A model generated the notes under the pieces. That model did no database searches. It was not told the DNA's origin and was given only the letters and a program-made list of their open reading frames with translations. A DNA stretch of 64,000 nt from Candidatus Latescibacterota bacterium (GTDB taxonomy: Bacteria > JAAXHH01). The stretch covers positions 2,315,330 to 2,379,329 of the forward strand of contig JAJEEG010000006.1 in NCBI GenBank assembly GCA_022821085.1. The letters run 5' to 3'. The translations under genes and the position numbers were made by a program. The stretch's first letter is position 1, and the number at the start of each line of letters is the position of its first letter. Positions 25,261 to 33,793 of this stretch are shown here, piece after piece.

Positions 25261-25854
25261 GTGCGAGGTCTATGTTTAGCGATCGCGTGTTTCTGTTCGC
25301 CGCTATGGGCCGAAGGGCAGGCGAACGTCAGGCTGGGCGGTGGGCCCGGCATGCCGATCGGTGACCTGGCGGATGGTCTGGAAACCGTCGGCCCTTCGTT
25401 TCTGGCTGGCCTGGCAATTCCCGTCGATATAGGATACTTCCTGTTGATTGAGGGACATCACAGTCGGTTCGGTATCGACGAGGAAGCGATGCTGGATCCG
25501 AATGAAGGGGTGAAATCAGATGCCGCCACAAAGCTGACAGGCGGCAACGTGGGTCTGTTGATTGAGGGGGTCGCGGATCCCGTGGGATTCTATGGCCACG
25601 GGGGCGTGGGATGGACCAGAGGCACCAGAGGCACCAGAAGCACCGTCAAGGCCGGACGCTCTGTCGAAGGTGAAGACGCGCGGACCGGTACGGACGACCA
25701 TTCGTTCACGTTCGTGATCGGTCTGGGGGTCAACGTATCCATCAATGACAACCTGGGGTTGACAATTAACGTCCGGTACAACCATGCGCGCGACATATTC
25801 GATGATCGAGCCCAGTGGACACCCGTTACCGTCTCCGCGGTAATACGCCTGTAG
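25261..25854 (+). CDS. Probable outer-membrane beta-barrel protein
   Basis: Protein of 197 aa from a GTG start at 25261 with AAGGAG 7 nt before it. A short signal peptide (MRGLCLAIACFCSPLWAEGQA) is followed by alternating hydrophobic strands such as VRLGGGPGMPIGDLAD, LSINVRY-type segments near the end and a final Leu (VSAVIRL), as in small OmpW/OmpA-like barrels. Three 9-bp repeats (25615-25641) encode RGTRGTRST in a likely surface loop. No specific family recognised. It is divergent from the sigma gene across 185 bp. Confidence 0.65.
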   Translation: MRGLCLAIACFCSPLWAEGQANVRLGGGPGMPIGDLADGLETVGPSFLAGLAIPVDIGYFLLIEGHHSRFGIDEEAMLDPNEGVKSDAATKLTGGNVGLLIEGVADPVGFYGHGGVGWTRGTRGTRSTVKAGRSVEGEDARTGTDDHSFTFVIGLGVNVSINDNLGLTINVRYNHARDIFDDRAQWTPVTVSAVIRL

Positions 25855-25979
25855 GCCCGGGGTGCCTGCCAGGATGAAACACCAGGACGGTCTTTAAATA
25901 CATTGACTTTGGCGGGGCGTTGTATCACAGTGGGAGACAGTTGCCCGTTCGCGGAATACACCCTGAAAAGCGTGGTAAA

Positions 25980-26453
25980 ATGGCTTTCGATCAAATGGAA
26001 CAACGGCGGATCATGGGGCATTTCGCGACCGGCGTGACCGTCGTAACCACCTGCTACGAGGACCAACCGCAGGGCATGACCGCCAATGCGGTGGCTTCCC
26101 TCTCGCTGGATCCCCCGCTCATCCTCGTATCGGTGGACGTCAAGGCACAGATGAACGCCTGCCTCAAGGCCAGCGACTGCTTCGCCGTCAACATTCTGAC
26201 CGAAGAACAGGAAGAAATCTCCGTGCGATTCGCCAGGCACGGTCCAAAGGACTTCTCAGGCATCGCGTACCGGACCGAGGCCACGGGTTCGCCCGTTCTC
26301 GAGCAAGCGCTTGCCTACGTAGACTGCCGCGTCACCGAGATCCTGCAGGGCGGGGATCACGACATATTCATCGGCGAGATCGTAGCGGGAGGCGCCGGGC
26401 AAGGGCGCCCGCTGGTCTTCTACGGCGGCCAGTACGGAACGCTATCCGGCTGA
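25980..26453 (+). CDS. Flavin reductase family protein
   Basis: FMN-binding split-barrel protein of 157 aa from ATG 25980 (MAFDQMEQRRIMGHFATGVTVVTT). GVTVVTT, GMTANAVASLSLDPPLILVSV and the ending GRPLVFYGGQYGTL are typical of flavin reductases that supply FMNH2 to two-component monooxygenases. An upstream TTG would add 20 residues of no clear family character. It lies 19 bp ahead of the FeS-NrfD gene, but a functional link to that complex is not evident. Confidence 0.87.
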   Translation: MAFDQMEQRRIMGHFATGVTVVTTCYEDQPQGMTANAVASLSLDPPLILVSVDVKAQMNACLKASDCFAVNILTEEQEEISVRFARHGPKDFSGIAYRTEATGSPVLEQALAYVDCRVTEILQGGDHDIFIGEIVAGGAGQGRPLVFYGGQYGTLSG

Positions 26454-26472
26454 TCGTTATTGCGGAGCATCC

Positions 26473-28152
26473 ATGCAATACGGCTTCATCATAGACAACA
26501 GGAAGTGTATCGGGTGCCACGCCTGCACCGTCGCGTGCAAGTCCGAGCACGAGGTGCCCCTCGGCGTCAACCGGACCTGGGTGAAGTACATCGAGAAGGG
26601 GACGTATCCGAACACGGCAAGGCATTTCTCCGTCATGCGGTGCAACCACTGCGAGGACGCCCCCTGCGTGGAGATCTGCCCGGTTACCGCGCTATACACC
26701 CGCAAGGACGGCATCGTCGATTTCGATCCCCGGCGCTGCATCGGATGCAAGGGCTGCATGCAGGCCTGTCCCTACGACGCCCTGTACATCGATCCGGACA
26801 CCCATACGGCAGCCAAGTGCAACTACTGTGCCCACCGGGTGGATATCGGTCTCGAACCAGCCTGCGTGAACGTCTGCCCGGAACACGCCATCATCTCCGG
26901 CGACATGGACGATGGTTCGACGGAGATCGCCCAGTTGCTCGCGAAGGAACAGGTAACGGTCCGCAAGATCGAGAAAGACACGAAGCCGCGACTGTACTAC
27001 ATCGACGGCGACGAGGCCTCTTTGACGCCCGGGGAAACCGCGACGTCGGACAACTACATGTGGAGTTCGCAGTCGGACGGCGTCGGCCATTTCGCCCGGT
27101 ATATCGAGGAACGGACCGCCAAGGCGGACCCGGAGGACATGATCAGGCAGCTTGGCGGGACGGGACAGGACAGACAGATCAGCGACGGGAAAAAAGGGGC
27201 AGCCGGGCAGACTGGCGCCGGCGGACAGACTGGCGCCGGCGACCAGGCGGCAGAAAAAACCGGAAGCGAACGGGAAAATGGAAAAGACGCCGCGGCGCGC
27301 CGGGTCTACGACGCGCCGGACAAGGGCGTCCTGTGGGGCAACGACGTGGCGGCCTACGTGTGGACCAAGGCCATTTCGGCGGGGGCCTTCCTCCTTCCCT
27401 TCGCGGCCTCGGTCTTCGGGTACGACGTCGATCCCGTGCTTGCGTGGGCAGGATGCACCGTCGCCTTGACGTTTCTCCTGGCCACGACGATCCTGCTCGT
27501 CAGCGACCTGACCCAACCCAAACGCTTTCTCTACGTGCTGCTCCGTCCCCAGTGGAAATCCTGGCTCGTACTCGGCGGCTACGCCTTGACCCTCTACGGG
27601 CTGGCCCTCACGCTCTGGGCCGTGGCCATGTGGACCGGCCGAACCGGGGCGGCCGAAATCATCGGCTGGATCACGGCGGCGCTGGCGGTCGTCACGGCGG
27701 TGTACACCGCTTTTCTCTTCGCCCAGGCCAAGGGACGGGATTTCTGGCAGAGCCCGACGCTGGTCCTGCACATGCTGCTCCACGCGGTGCTGGCCGGCGC
27801 GGCGGTATTCGCCCTGATCCTGCTGATCGGACTGCCCGGCGAGTCGTGGACCGCCTTCGTCCGGTATACGTTGATCGCCGCCATCATCCTGAACCTGCTG
27901 GTCATCGCGTCCGAGATGCTGACACCCCATCCCACGGCCGACGCCCGGAAAGCCGTTCAGGCCATCGTGGGGGGCAGGTACAGAGGGTATTTCTGGGTAC
28001 TTGGCATCGCCGTCGGCAACCTGGCGCCGGTCGTCCTCGCCTGGATCGGCGGCGGCCCGATGCTCGCAGCGGCGGGCGCGGGCGTGCTGATCGGCCTCTA
28101 CGCGACGGAGTACGTCTGGGTCAGGGCGCCGCAGGACATCCCGCTGAGTTGA
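26473..28152 (+). CDS. Fused iron-sulfur subunit and NrfD/DmsC-like membrane anchor of a molybdopterin oxidoreductase
   Basis: Protein of 559 aa joining two subunits that are usually separate. Residues 1-200 form a PsrB/DmsB/NrfC-like ferredoxin with sixteen cysteines for four [4Fe-4S] clusters: C12/15/18/22, C57/60/65/69, C89/92/95/99 and C116/119/131/135. A low-complexity linker (about 225-275) holds an 18-bp duplication coding GQTGAG. From about 300 on there are about eight membrane helices of NrfD/DmsC type, for quinone exchange. GGAG precedes the ATG. The catalytic subunit gene follows after 30 bp, so electrons would pass between quinone and molybdenum through this protein. Confidence 0.85.
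   Translation: MQYGFIIDNRKCIGCHACTVACKSEHEVPLGVNRTWVKYIEKGTYPNTARHFSVMRCNHCEDAPCVEICPVTALYTRKDGIVDFDPRRCIGCKGCMQACPYDALYIDPDTHTAAKCNYCAHRVDIGLEPACVNVCPEHAIISGDMDDGSTEIAQLLAKEQVTVRKIEKDTKPRLYYIDGDEASLTPGETATSDNYMWSSQSDGVGHFARYIEERTAKADPEDMIRQLGGTGQDRQISDGKKGAAGQTGAGGQTGAGDQAAEKTGSERENGKDAAARRVYDAPDKGVLWGNDVAAYVWTKAISAGAFLLPFAASVFGYDVDPVLAWAGCTVALTFLLATTILLVSDLTQPKRFLYVLLRPQWKSWLVLGGYALTLYGLALTLWAVAMWTGRTGAAEIIGWITAALAVVTAVYTAFLFAQAKGRDFWQSPTLVLHMLLHAVLAGAAVFALILLIGLPGESWTAFVRYTLIAAIILNLLVIASEMLTPHPTADARKAVQAIVGGRYRGYFWVLGIAVGNLAPVVLAWIGGGPMLAAAGAGVLIGLYATEYVWVRAPQDIPLS
27208..27243 (+). repeat. In-frame 18-bp tandem duplication in the FeS-NrfD linker
   Basis: CAGACTGGCGCCGGCGGA (27208-27225) and CAGACTGGCGCCGGCGAC (27226-27243) lie head to tail within the linker between the ferredoxin and membrane parts. 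Confidence 0.9.
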
Positions 28153-28182
28153 CGCGCCGATAATCGAGGATGGAAAAACCGC

Positions 28183-31044
28183 ATGTCCATACGCCATAAA
28201 CCGGGATTGATCGAATCGCTGGCCGAAAAGATCGGCCTGATCCCCAACCTGCACGAAGAGGACGGACCGGATCTGCCGAGTCTGACCGAAGGCGGCGCGC
28301 TCACGGACTATCCGCCGCCGGACCAGTGGGACGACTGGGTGGAGTACGAGGCCCAGGACTGGCCGCGGCAGAAACCGAAACGCTACATGGTGGTTCCGAC
28401 GGCCTGCTTCAACTGCGAAGCCGGATGCGGTATGCTGAGCTACGTCGACAAGGAGACGATGGAGGTCCGCAAGTTCGAGGGCAATCCCTACCACCCGGCC
28501 AGCCGGGGACGGAACTGCGCCAAGGGCCCGGCGACCATCAACCAGATCCGCGACACCGACCGCATCCTCTATCCCGTGCGCCGGTCGGGCACCCGGGGAA
28601 GCGGCGAGTGGGAACGGGTATCCTGGGACGACGCGCTGGACGATATCGCCGCCCGTATCCGCGACCGGCTGAAGCAAGGCGCCAATAACGAAATCGCCTA
28701 CCACGTGGGCCGGCCCGGCGCCGAAGGCTACATCGACCGCGTGCTCAAGGCCTGGGGCGTCGATGGGCACAACAGCCACACCAACATCTGCTCGTCGGGC
28801 GCCCGCTTCGGCTACGCCCTCTGGCACTTCTTCGACCGGCCGTCGCCGGACCACGCCAACGCGCGGTTCATCCTCCTTATCAGCGCCCACCTGGAATCGG
28901 GGCACTACTTCAATCCCCATGCCCAGCGCATCATCGAGGGCATGATGAAGGGCGCGAAGCTCGCCGTCATGGACCCGAGGCTGTCCAACACGGCCAGCAT
29001 GGCCGATCACTGGATGCCGACCTATCCGGGCAGCGAGGCCGCGGTGCTGCTGGCCATGGCCAACGTCATCCTGCAGGACGGCCTCTACGACGGCGAGTTC
29101 ATGAAGACATGGGTGAACTGGCAGACCTACCTGGAGAAGGAACACCCGGACGTGCCGCGCACCTTCGAGCGGTTCATCGAGGCGCTCAAGGCCGTCTACA
29201 GCGAATACACCCCCGAGTTCGCCGAGCAGGAGAGCGGCGTGCCGGCGGCGCAGGTCGTGGAGATCGCCCGCGAGATCGGCCGGGCGGGGTCGCAGTTCGC
29301 CACCCACAACTGGCGCAGCGCGGGCAGCGGCAACGCCGGCGGCTGGGCCGTGGCGCGGTGCCTCCACTTCCTGAACGTACTCACCGGCAGCGTCGGCACG
29401 GAAGGCGGGACTTCACCGAGCGGGTGGAACAAGTTCAAGCCCAACGTCTTCGACCATCCCCCGGACCAGAAGTTCTGGAACGAACTGCATTTCCCGAAGG
29501 AATATCCGCTCTCCCATTACGAGATGAGCTTCCTCCTGCCCCACTTCCTGAAAGAGGGACGGGGAAAGCTGGCCGTCTACTTCACCCGGGTGTTCAATCC
29601 CGTATGGACATACCCCGACGGATTCACCTGGGTCGAGGCGCTGCGCGACGAGGAGAAGGTGGGGCTCCACGCGGCGTTGACCCCCACGTGGAACGAGACG
29701 GCTTATTTCGCCGACTACGTGCTGCCCATGGGCCACGCCAGCGAGCGCCACGACATCATCAGCTACGAGACCCACTCGGGCACCTGGATCGGGTTCCGCC
29801 AGCCCGTCCTGCGCGAGGCGCGGCGGCGCATGGGCGATCCCGTGACCTTCACCTACGAGGCCAACCCGGGCGAGGTGTGGGAGGAAGACGAATTCTGGAT
29901 CGAGCTGTCCTGGCGCATCGATCCCGACGGCAGCCTGGGGATCAGGGACCATTTCATTTCACCCTACCGTCCCGGCGAGAAGATCACCGTCGACGAATAC
30001 TACCGGTACATCTTCGACCACGTGGACGGGCTGCCCGAGGCCGCCGCCGAAGAGGGGCTGTCCACGCTGGACTACATGCGCAAGTACGGGGCCTTCGAGG
30101 TGGAGAAGACGGCCTACGCGAAGCACCTCAAGAAACTGGATGACGAGACGGCCGCGGGCGCCGAGGTCGATACGGAGACGAATACCCTGGTCGCCGATGG
30201 CAAGACCGTGGGCGTCATGGTGGACGGGACGCCGCGCGCGGGCTTCCCTACGCCCTCGCTCAAGCAGGAATTCTACTCCCAGACCATGGTGGACTGGGGC
30301 TGGCCGGAGTACGCCATACCCACCTACATCAAGAGCCACGTGCACCCCGACGAGCTCGACCGCGACAATGGCGAGTTCCCGCTGGTACCCACCTTCCGGC
30401 TGCCCACGCTGATCCACTCGAGGTCGGGCAACGCCAAGTGGCTCAACGAGATCTCCAACCGCAACCCCGTGTGGATGCACCGGCAGGACGCCGACCGCAT
30501 GGGCATCACCACGGGTGACCTGGTCCGGGTGACCACCGAGATCGGCCATTTCGTGGACCGCGTATGGGTCACCGAGGCCATGAAGCCCGGCGTGGTCGCC
30601 TGCTCCCACCACCTGGGCCGCTGGCGGCGCAAGCAGGATGCGGACGGCAACCGCTGGTCGGTTAACCTGGTGGACATACAGGAGGCGGACGGCGGCAAGT
30701 GGCGCATGAAGGTGATGGACGGCATCCGGCCCTACGAAAGCGCTGACCGCGACTCCTCCCGCATCTTCTGGCGGGACGGCGGCGTGCACCAGAACATCAC
30801 CTTCCCCGTGCACCCCGACCCCGTGAGCGGCATGCACTGCTGGCACCAGAAGGTCAGGATCGAAAAGGCCCGTGAGGAGGACGCCTACGGAGACGTGATG
30901 GTGGATACGGAGAAATCCTTCGAGGTGTACCGCGAATGGCTGGCCCAGACGCGCCCCGCGCCCGGTCCGGGCGGACTGCGCCGGCCGCTCTGGCTCAACC
31001 GCCCCCTGCGCCCGGCCGAAGAGACGTACTACCTGCCTGAATAA
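28183..31044 (+). CDS. Molybdopterin-dependent oxidoreductase, catalytic subunit
   Basis: Protein of 953 aa of the DMSO-reductase superfamily. The N-terminal [4Fe-4S] site is C75, C78, C82 and C112 (ACFNCEAGCGML ... GRNCAKG). The probable Mo ligand is Cys203 in NICSSGARFG. The cofactor domains continue to the C-terminal dinucleotide-binding part (VPTFRLPTLIHSRSGNAKW). No twin-arginine signal precedes it: the protein starts MSIRHKPGLIESLAEKIGLIPNL, so it would stay in the cytoplasm or depend on a partner. With the FeS-NrfD fusion it forms a two-gene complex. The substrate (polysulfide, thiosulfate, arsenic or other) cannot be assigned. Confidence 0.85.
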   Translation: MSIRHKPGLIESLAEKIGLIPNLHEEDGPDLPSLTEGGALTDYPPPDQWDDWVEYEAQDWPRQKPKRYMVVPTACFNCEAGCGMLSYVDKETMEVRKFEGNPYHPASRGRNCAKGPATINQIRDTDRILYPVRRSGTRGSGEWERVSWDDALDDIAARIRDRLKQGANNEIAYHVGRPGAEGYIDRVLKAWGVDGHNSHTNICSSGARFGYALWHFFDRPSPDHANARFILLISAHLESGHYFNPHAQRIIEGMMKGAKLAVMDPRLSNTASMADHWMPTYPGSEAAVLLAMANVILQDGLYDGEFMKTWVNWQTYLEKEHPDVPRTFERFIEALKAVYSEYTPEFAEQESGVPAAQVVEIAREIGRAGSQFATHNWRSAGSGNAGGWAVARCLHFLNVLTGSVGTEGGTSPSGWNKFKPNVFDHPPDQKFWNELHFPKEYPLSHYEMSFLLPHFLKEGRGKLAVYFTRVFNPVWTYPDGFTWVEALRDEEKVGLHAALTPTWNETAYFADYVLPMGHASERHDIISYETHSGTWIGFRQPVLREARRRMGDPVTFTYEANPGEVWEEDEFWIELSWRIDPDGSLGIRDHFISPYRPGEKITVDEYYRYIFDHVDGLPEAAAEEGLSTLDYMRKYGAFEVEKTAYAKHLKKLDDETAAGAEVDTETNTLVADGKTVGVMVDGTPRAGFPTPSLKQEFYSQTMVDWGWPEYAIPTYIKSHVHPDELDRDNGEFPLVPTFRLPTLIHSRSGNAKWLNEISNRNPVWMHRQDADRMGITTGDLVRVTTEIGHFVDRVWVTEAMKPGVVACSHHLGRWRRKQDADGNRWSVNLVDIQEADGGKWRMKVMDGIRPYESADRDSSRIFWRDGGVHQNITFPVHPDPVSGMHCWHQKVRIEKAREEDAYGDVMVDTEKSFEVYREWLAQTRPAPGPGGLRRPLWLNRPLRPAEETYYLPE

Positions 31045-31068
31045 CCCCGCGTTTCCCTTACGCTTCCT

Positions 31069-31980
31069 TTATGCTTCCCGGAGGGTATTCCGGACCGCGG
31101 AGCACACCGCTTCGTCGGCCGACGGCATGGCGCCGGTCTGTGACGCCACCCAGGCGCCGAGCCGGTTGGCGGCTTCGCTCACGCGTTCCAGCGGCACGCC
31201 GCGCAGGTACCCGCTGGCCAGGACCGCGGTGAAGGCGTCGCCGGCGCCGATGGTATCCACTACGTCGACCGGCACGCCCGGGTGGGCCACCGTCTCCGTC
31301 GAGGTGACCACCAGGCTGCCCTCCGCGCCGCGGGTGACGCAGACCACTTCCAGCTCATAATGCTCGCATAGCTGTCGCGCCATGGACTCGAGATCCTCTC
31401 CCCCAAGGTCCAGCAGGGGACAGACCGTGCGCAGTTCCTCGTCGTTCAGCTTGACGATGTGGGCGTGCTGGAAGGATTCGTGCAGAAGCGTTGCGGAGTA
31501 GCGGTCCTGCCGCAGGTTTACATCGAAGATACATATGGCGGAGGGTCTCAAGGCTTCGAGAAACGCCGTGACCGCGCCGATGGAACCCGCCTGGTGACGG
31601 GACACGGTCCCGAAGCACACGGCGTCCGTCCGCGCAGCCAGCGCCGACCAACCGGCCGTCCAAGCCATGTGCTCCCACGCGACATCGCCGTTTATGATGA
31701 AATCGGGCTGACCGTCCGGTCCGATGGCCACGTCGACCGTTCCGGTGGGATAGACCTCGTCCCGCTGGATCGCGTCGGTGGACAGGCCGAGACCCGAGAT
31801 GCGGTCCACGGCCCGGTCCCCGAGTTCGTCCCGGCCGACCCGGCTCGCGACGACGCCCTCTTCACCCAGGAGAGACGCGAAGTACGCGAAGTTCGCCGTG
31901 GCGCCGCCGAGCTGGGGACCCGACGGCAGCAGGTCCCACAACAGTTCGCCCAGGCCGACGATGACGTAGCGGTCCTTTAT
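31069..31980 (-). CDS. PfkB family carbohydrate kinase (fructokinase-like), apparent ATA start
   Basis: Ribokinase-fold sugar kinase of about 303 aa. LWDLLPSGPQLGGATANFAYFASLLGE (sugar site) and the C-terminal DTIGAGDAFTAVLASGYLRG (catalytic Asp) mark the fructokinase branch. The first standard start codon in frame is TTG at 31941, but it would cut off IKDRYVIVGLGEL, the first strand of the fold. That strand is encoded upstream from an ATA at 31980. The ATA overlaps the preceding gene's TAA as ATAA. An ancestral ATGA junction with a G-to-A change would explain both. Expression may be weak. Confidence 0.78.
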   Translation of the reverse strand: MKDRYVIVGLGELLWDLLPSGPQLGGATANFAYFASLLGEEGVVASRVGRDELGDRAVDRISGLGLSTDAIQRDEVYPTGTVDVAIGPDGQPDFIINGDVAWEHMAWTAGWSALAARTDAVCFGTVSRHQAGSIGAVTAFLEALRPSAICIFDVNLRQDRYSATLLHESFQHAHIVKLNDEELRTVCPLLDLGGEDLESMARQLCEHYELEVVCVTRGAEGSLVVTSTETVAHPGVPVDVVDTIGAGDAFTAVLASGYLRGVPLERVSEAANRLGAWVASQTGAMPSADEAVCSAVRNTLREA

Positions 31981-32933
31981 TTTAACTCCACCTCTATCGT
32001 ACCGAGCGTCGTGTAGCTCATCACGGCCCTGCTGCCGGCGCCCATGCGGGGCGGCGGGAAGACCGTCCCGGTGATTACAATGTCTCCCGCCCGGAGGTAC
32101 TCGTCGCTGTAGGTGGTCAACTCGTTGGCCAGCCAGGTCAGCGCCTCCAGGGGGTCCACGCCCATGTTCATGGTGGCCAGCGCGGAGGCCCTTTCCTCTC
32201 CGTCGATCTCCACGGTCGCGGTTTCCTTCGTGAAATCCATCTCGGCGAGGGGCACACGCGTATCGCCCAGGATGATACCCACGTGGAAGACGTTGCCCGT
32301 GACGTCATGGTCACGGGTGGACGGATTCTCGTCTGTACCGTTCGTCCATGTGGAAAGCAGCTCGATCACCCCGCCGACCGCGCTGACCGCATTGCCGACC
32401 TGCTCGCGGGTCAACCCGGGACCGGGTAGATCCTCGCCGATCCAGAAGACGAACTCGCCCTCGACGACCGCCGTGTCCGCCACGAAGGATGCGGCTTCCA
32501 CGGGTGTCCCGGGCTCGAACACGTTCGACGCCATGATGTGGCCGTAGATGGGATCCAGCGTGGCCGGGTCCTCGGGCATGCGGGAGAACCCGATCTTCCA
32601 GCCGACCCGTTCCCCGGTCTTCAGCTTCTCGGCCAGGATGTCCGCCTGGATGTCGTAGGCAGTCTGACGGTCCAGATCGGGGAAGTTGACCGCCATGGCC
32701 TCGGTGTTGATCTTCTTCCGCTCCGCCTCCAGCAGGTGGGCGACGATGGCGGCCCGGTCGGAGTCGGGCGTCAGGGACGAGGTGAGGACGTCGGCGTCGG
32801 CCGCGGTTTCGGCGTCGGCCGCGGTTTCGGCGTCCGATGGCGGCGAAGCCGTTTCCTCCTCCGTGGCCGAACAAGCCGACAACATGGTCACCAATGTGCC
32901 ACTTACGAGTATTGCCATTAGATTCCGGTACAT
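31977..32933 (-). CDS. 2-keto-4-pentenoate hydratase-like lipoprotein
   Basis: Protein of 318 aa with two unlike parts. The N-terminus is a lipoprotein signal (MYRNLMAILVSGTLVTMLSAC, Cys21) followed by an acidic Ala/Asp/Glu/Thr linker that includes an 18-bp duplication coding ETAADA. Residues about 60-318 resemble the fumarylacetoacetate-hydrolase-fold hydratases of meta-cleavage pathways (AYDIQADILAEKLKTGERVGWKIGF, ALTWLANELTTYSDEYLRAGDIVITGT). Those enzymes are normally cytoplasmic, so an envelope-anchored form is unusual. AGGAG precedes the ATG by 5 nt. Coupled to the downstream sugar kinase. Confidence 0.82.
   Translation of the reverse strand: MYRNLMAILVSGTLVTMLSACSATEEETASPPSDAETAADAETAADADVLTSSLTPDSDRAAIVAHLLEAERKKINTEAMAVNFPDLDRQTAYDIQADILAEKLKTGERVGWKIGFSRMPEDPATLDPIYGHIMASNVFEPGTPVEAASFVADTAVVEGEFVFWIGEDLPGPGLTREQVGNAVSAVGGVIELLSTWTNGTDENPSTRDHDVTGNVFHVGIILGDTRVPLAEMDFTKETATVEIDGEERASALATMNMGVDPLEALTWLANELTTYSDEYLRAGDIVITGTVFPPPRMGAGSRAVMSYTTLGTIEVELK
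32791..32835 (-). repeat. In-frame 18-bp tandem repeat in the lipoprotein linker
   Basis: TCGGCGTCGGCCGCGGTT is present at 32791-32808 and 32809-32826, with a partial third copy to 32835. Confidence 0.9.
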
Positions 32934-32967
32934 AATGACTCCTGTAAAGATTGTAAATCAGGAAGGA

Positions 32968-33504
32968 TCACTGGAGCATCCCGATGATTGAAAACGCCAG
33001 GACGAGGAGAAACGCAGCCGTCATCACCCAGGTCAACCACCGCTTGCCGGGCCGGCTTACCCAGAAGAAGACGATAGAGGAGAAGGAAAGCGCTTGTGCC
33101 AAGGTCTCGATGCTGCCGCCGCCGAATTGGGCGCCGAAGGGAATCGTAGTGTAGATCAGGCCTTCAATTGAACCCGGTGCCGGACCGAACGTACTCAACA
33201 TCCCCATCACGACCAGCACCACCCAGATGGTCAGCCAGCCGTATGCCCGGCCGAAGAACTCACGGCGCAGCAGGTAGAACACCACACCGAACAACACGCC
33301 TCGTATGGGCTGAAAGAGCGGTCCGGCCATCAAGACCGGATCGTCCATGCGTCTCATGTAAACGTTGAATACCGGTTCGTCCCAAAGCGCCTTGTAGTCA
33401 AAAAACGCGTAGGCCAGCGCACCGGCGACGAAATAGGTAACGGTGTGCACGACCGTCGTTTTCGTGACGATTGCCGCCAGCTTCAGTTGAGAGGCTTGAA
33501 CCAA
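32968..33504 (-). CDS. Hypothetical integral membrane protein
   Basis: Protein of 178 aa from a TTG start at 33504 with AGGAG 6 nt before it. About five transmembrane helices are visible (VVHTVTYFVAGALAYAFF, PIRGVLFGVVFYLL, YGWLTIWVVLVVMGML, LSFSSIVFFWV, WVMTAAFLLVLAFSIIGML). No family recognised. It precedes the hydratase-like lipoprotein on the same strand with a 34-bp gap. The 289 bp on its other side, up to 33794, hold no further gene that I can support. Confidence 0.72.
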   Translation of the reverse strand: MVQASQLKLAAIVTKTTVVHTVTYFVAGALAYAFFDYKALWDEPVFNVYMRRMDDPVLMAGPLFQPIRGVLFGVVFYLLRREFFGRAYGWLTIWVVLVVMGMLSTFGPAPGSIEGLIYTTIPFGAQFGGGSIETLAQALSFSSIVFFWVSRPGKRWLTWVMTAAFLLVLAFSIIGMLQ

Positions 33505-33793
33505 TCTCCGCTCCTGAGACCACGCCCGAAATCTGGACGGCGATTTGCTCCGGAAACCGCTCCGGGTAGCGCGGCGGAGGCACCCGCGTCTCGCCCAGCC
33601 GGCAATCTCCGGTTACATGACGGCGGCGTCTCCGGACACCACGACGTCGATATCTGGAGTTTATACATAACATACCCTCTGTCAAGTCTTTACCCTTGAT
33701 CTGAAGCCGATCGAAAAGTACTATTTCACGCATACATCATCGACAAACGCAGTACGGCCGCGACCCGTCACTTCAACCCGCAAGGAGCAATCC

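Noticed and set aside
26460-28163. 567-codon plus-strand frame overlapping the FeS-NrfD gene
   Set aside because: Out of frame with the sixteen-cysteine ferredoxin; Arg-rich and without motifs.
26692-29367. 891-codon open frame on the minus strand
   Set aside because: Antisense to the FeS-NrfD and molybdoenzyme genes, which have many clear motifs.
31978-31980. Genome-wide change of the genetic code or initiation rules from the ATA and ATC starts
   Set aside because: All other genes use ATG, GTG or TTG with normal ribosome-binding sites; two point changes suffice.
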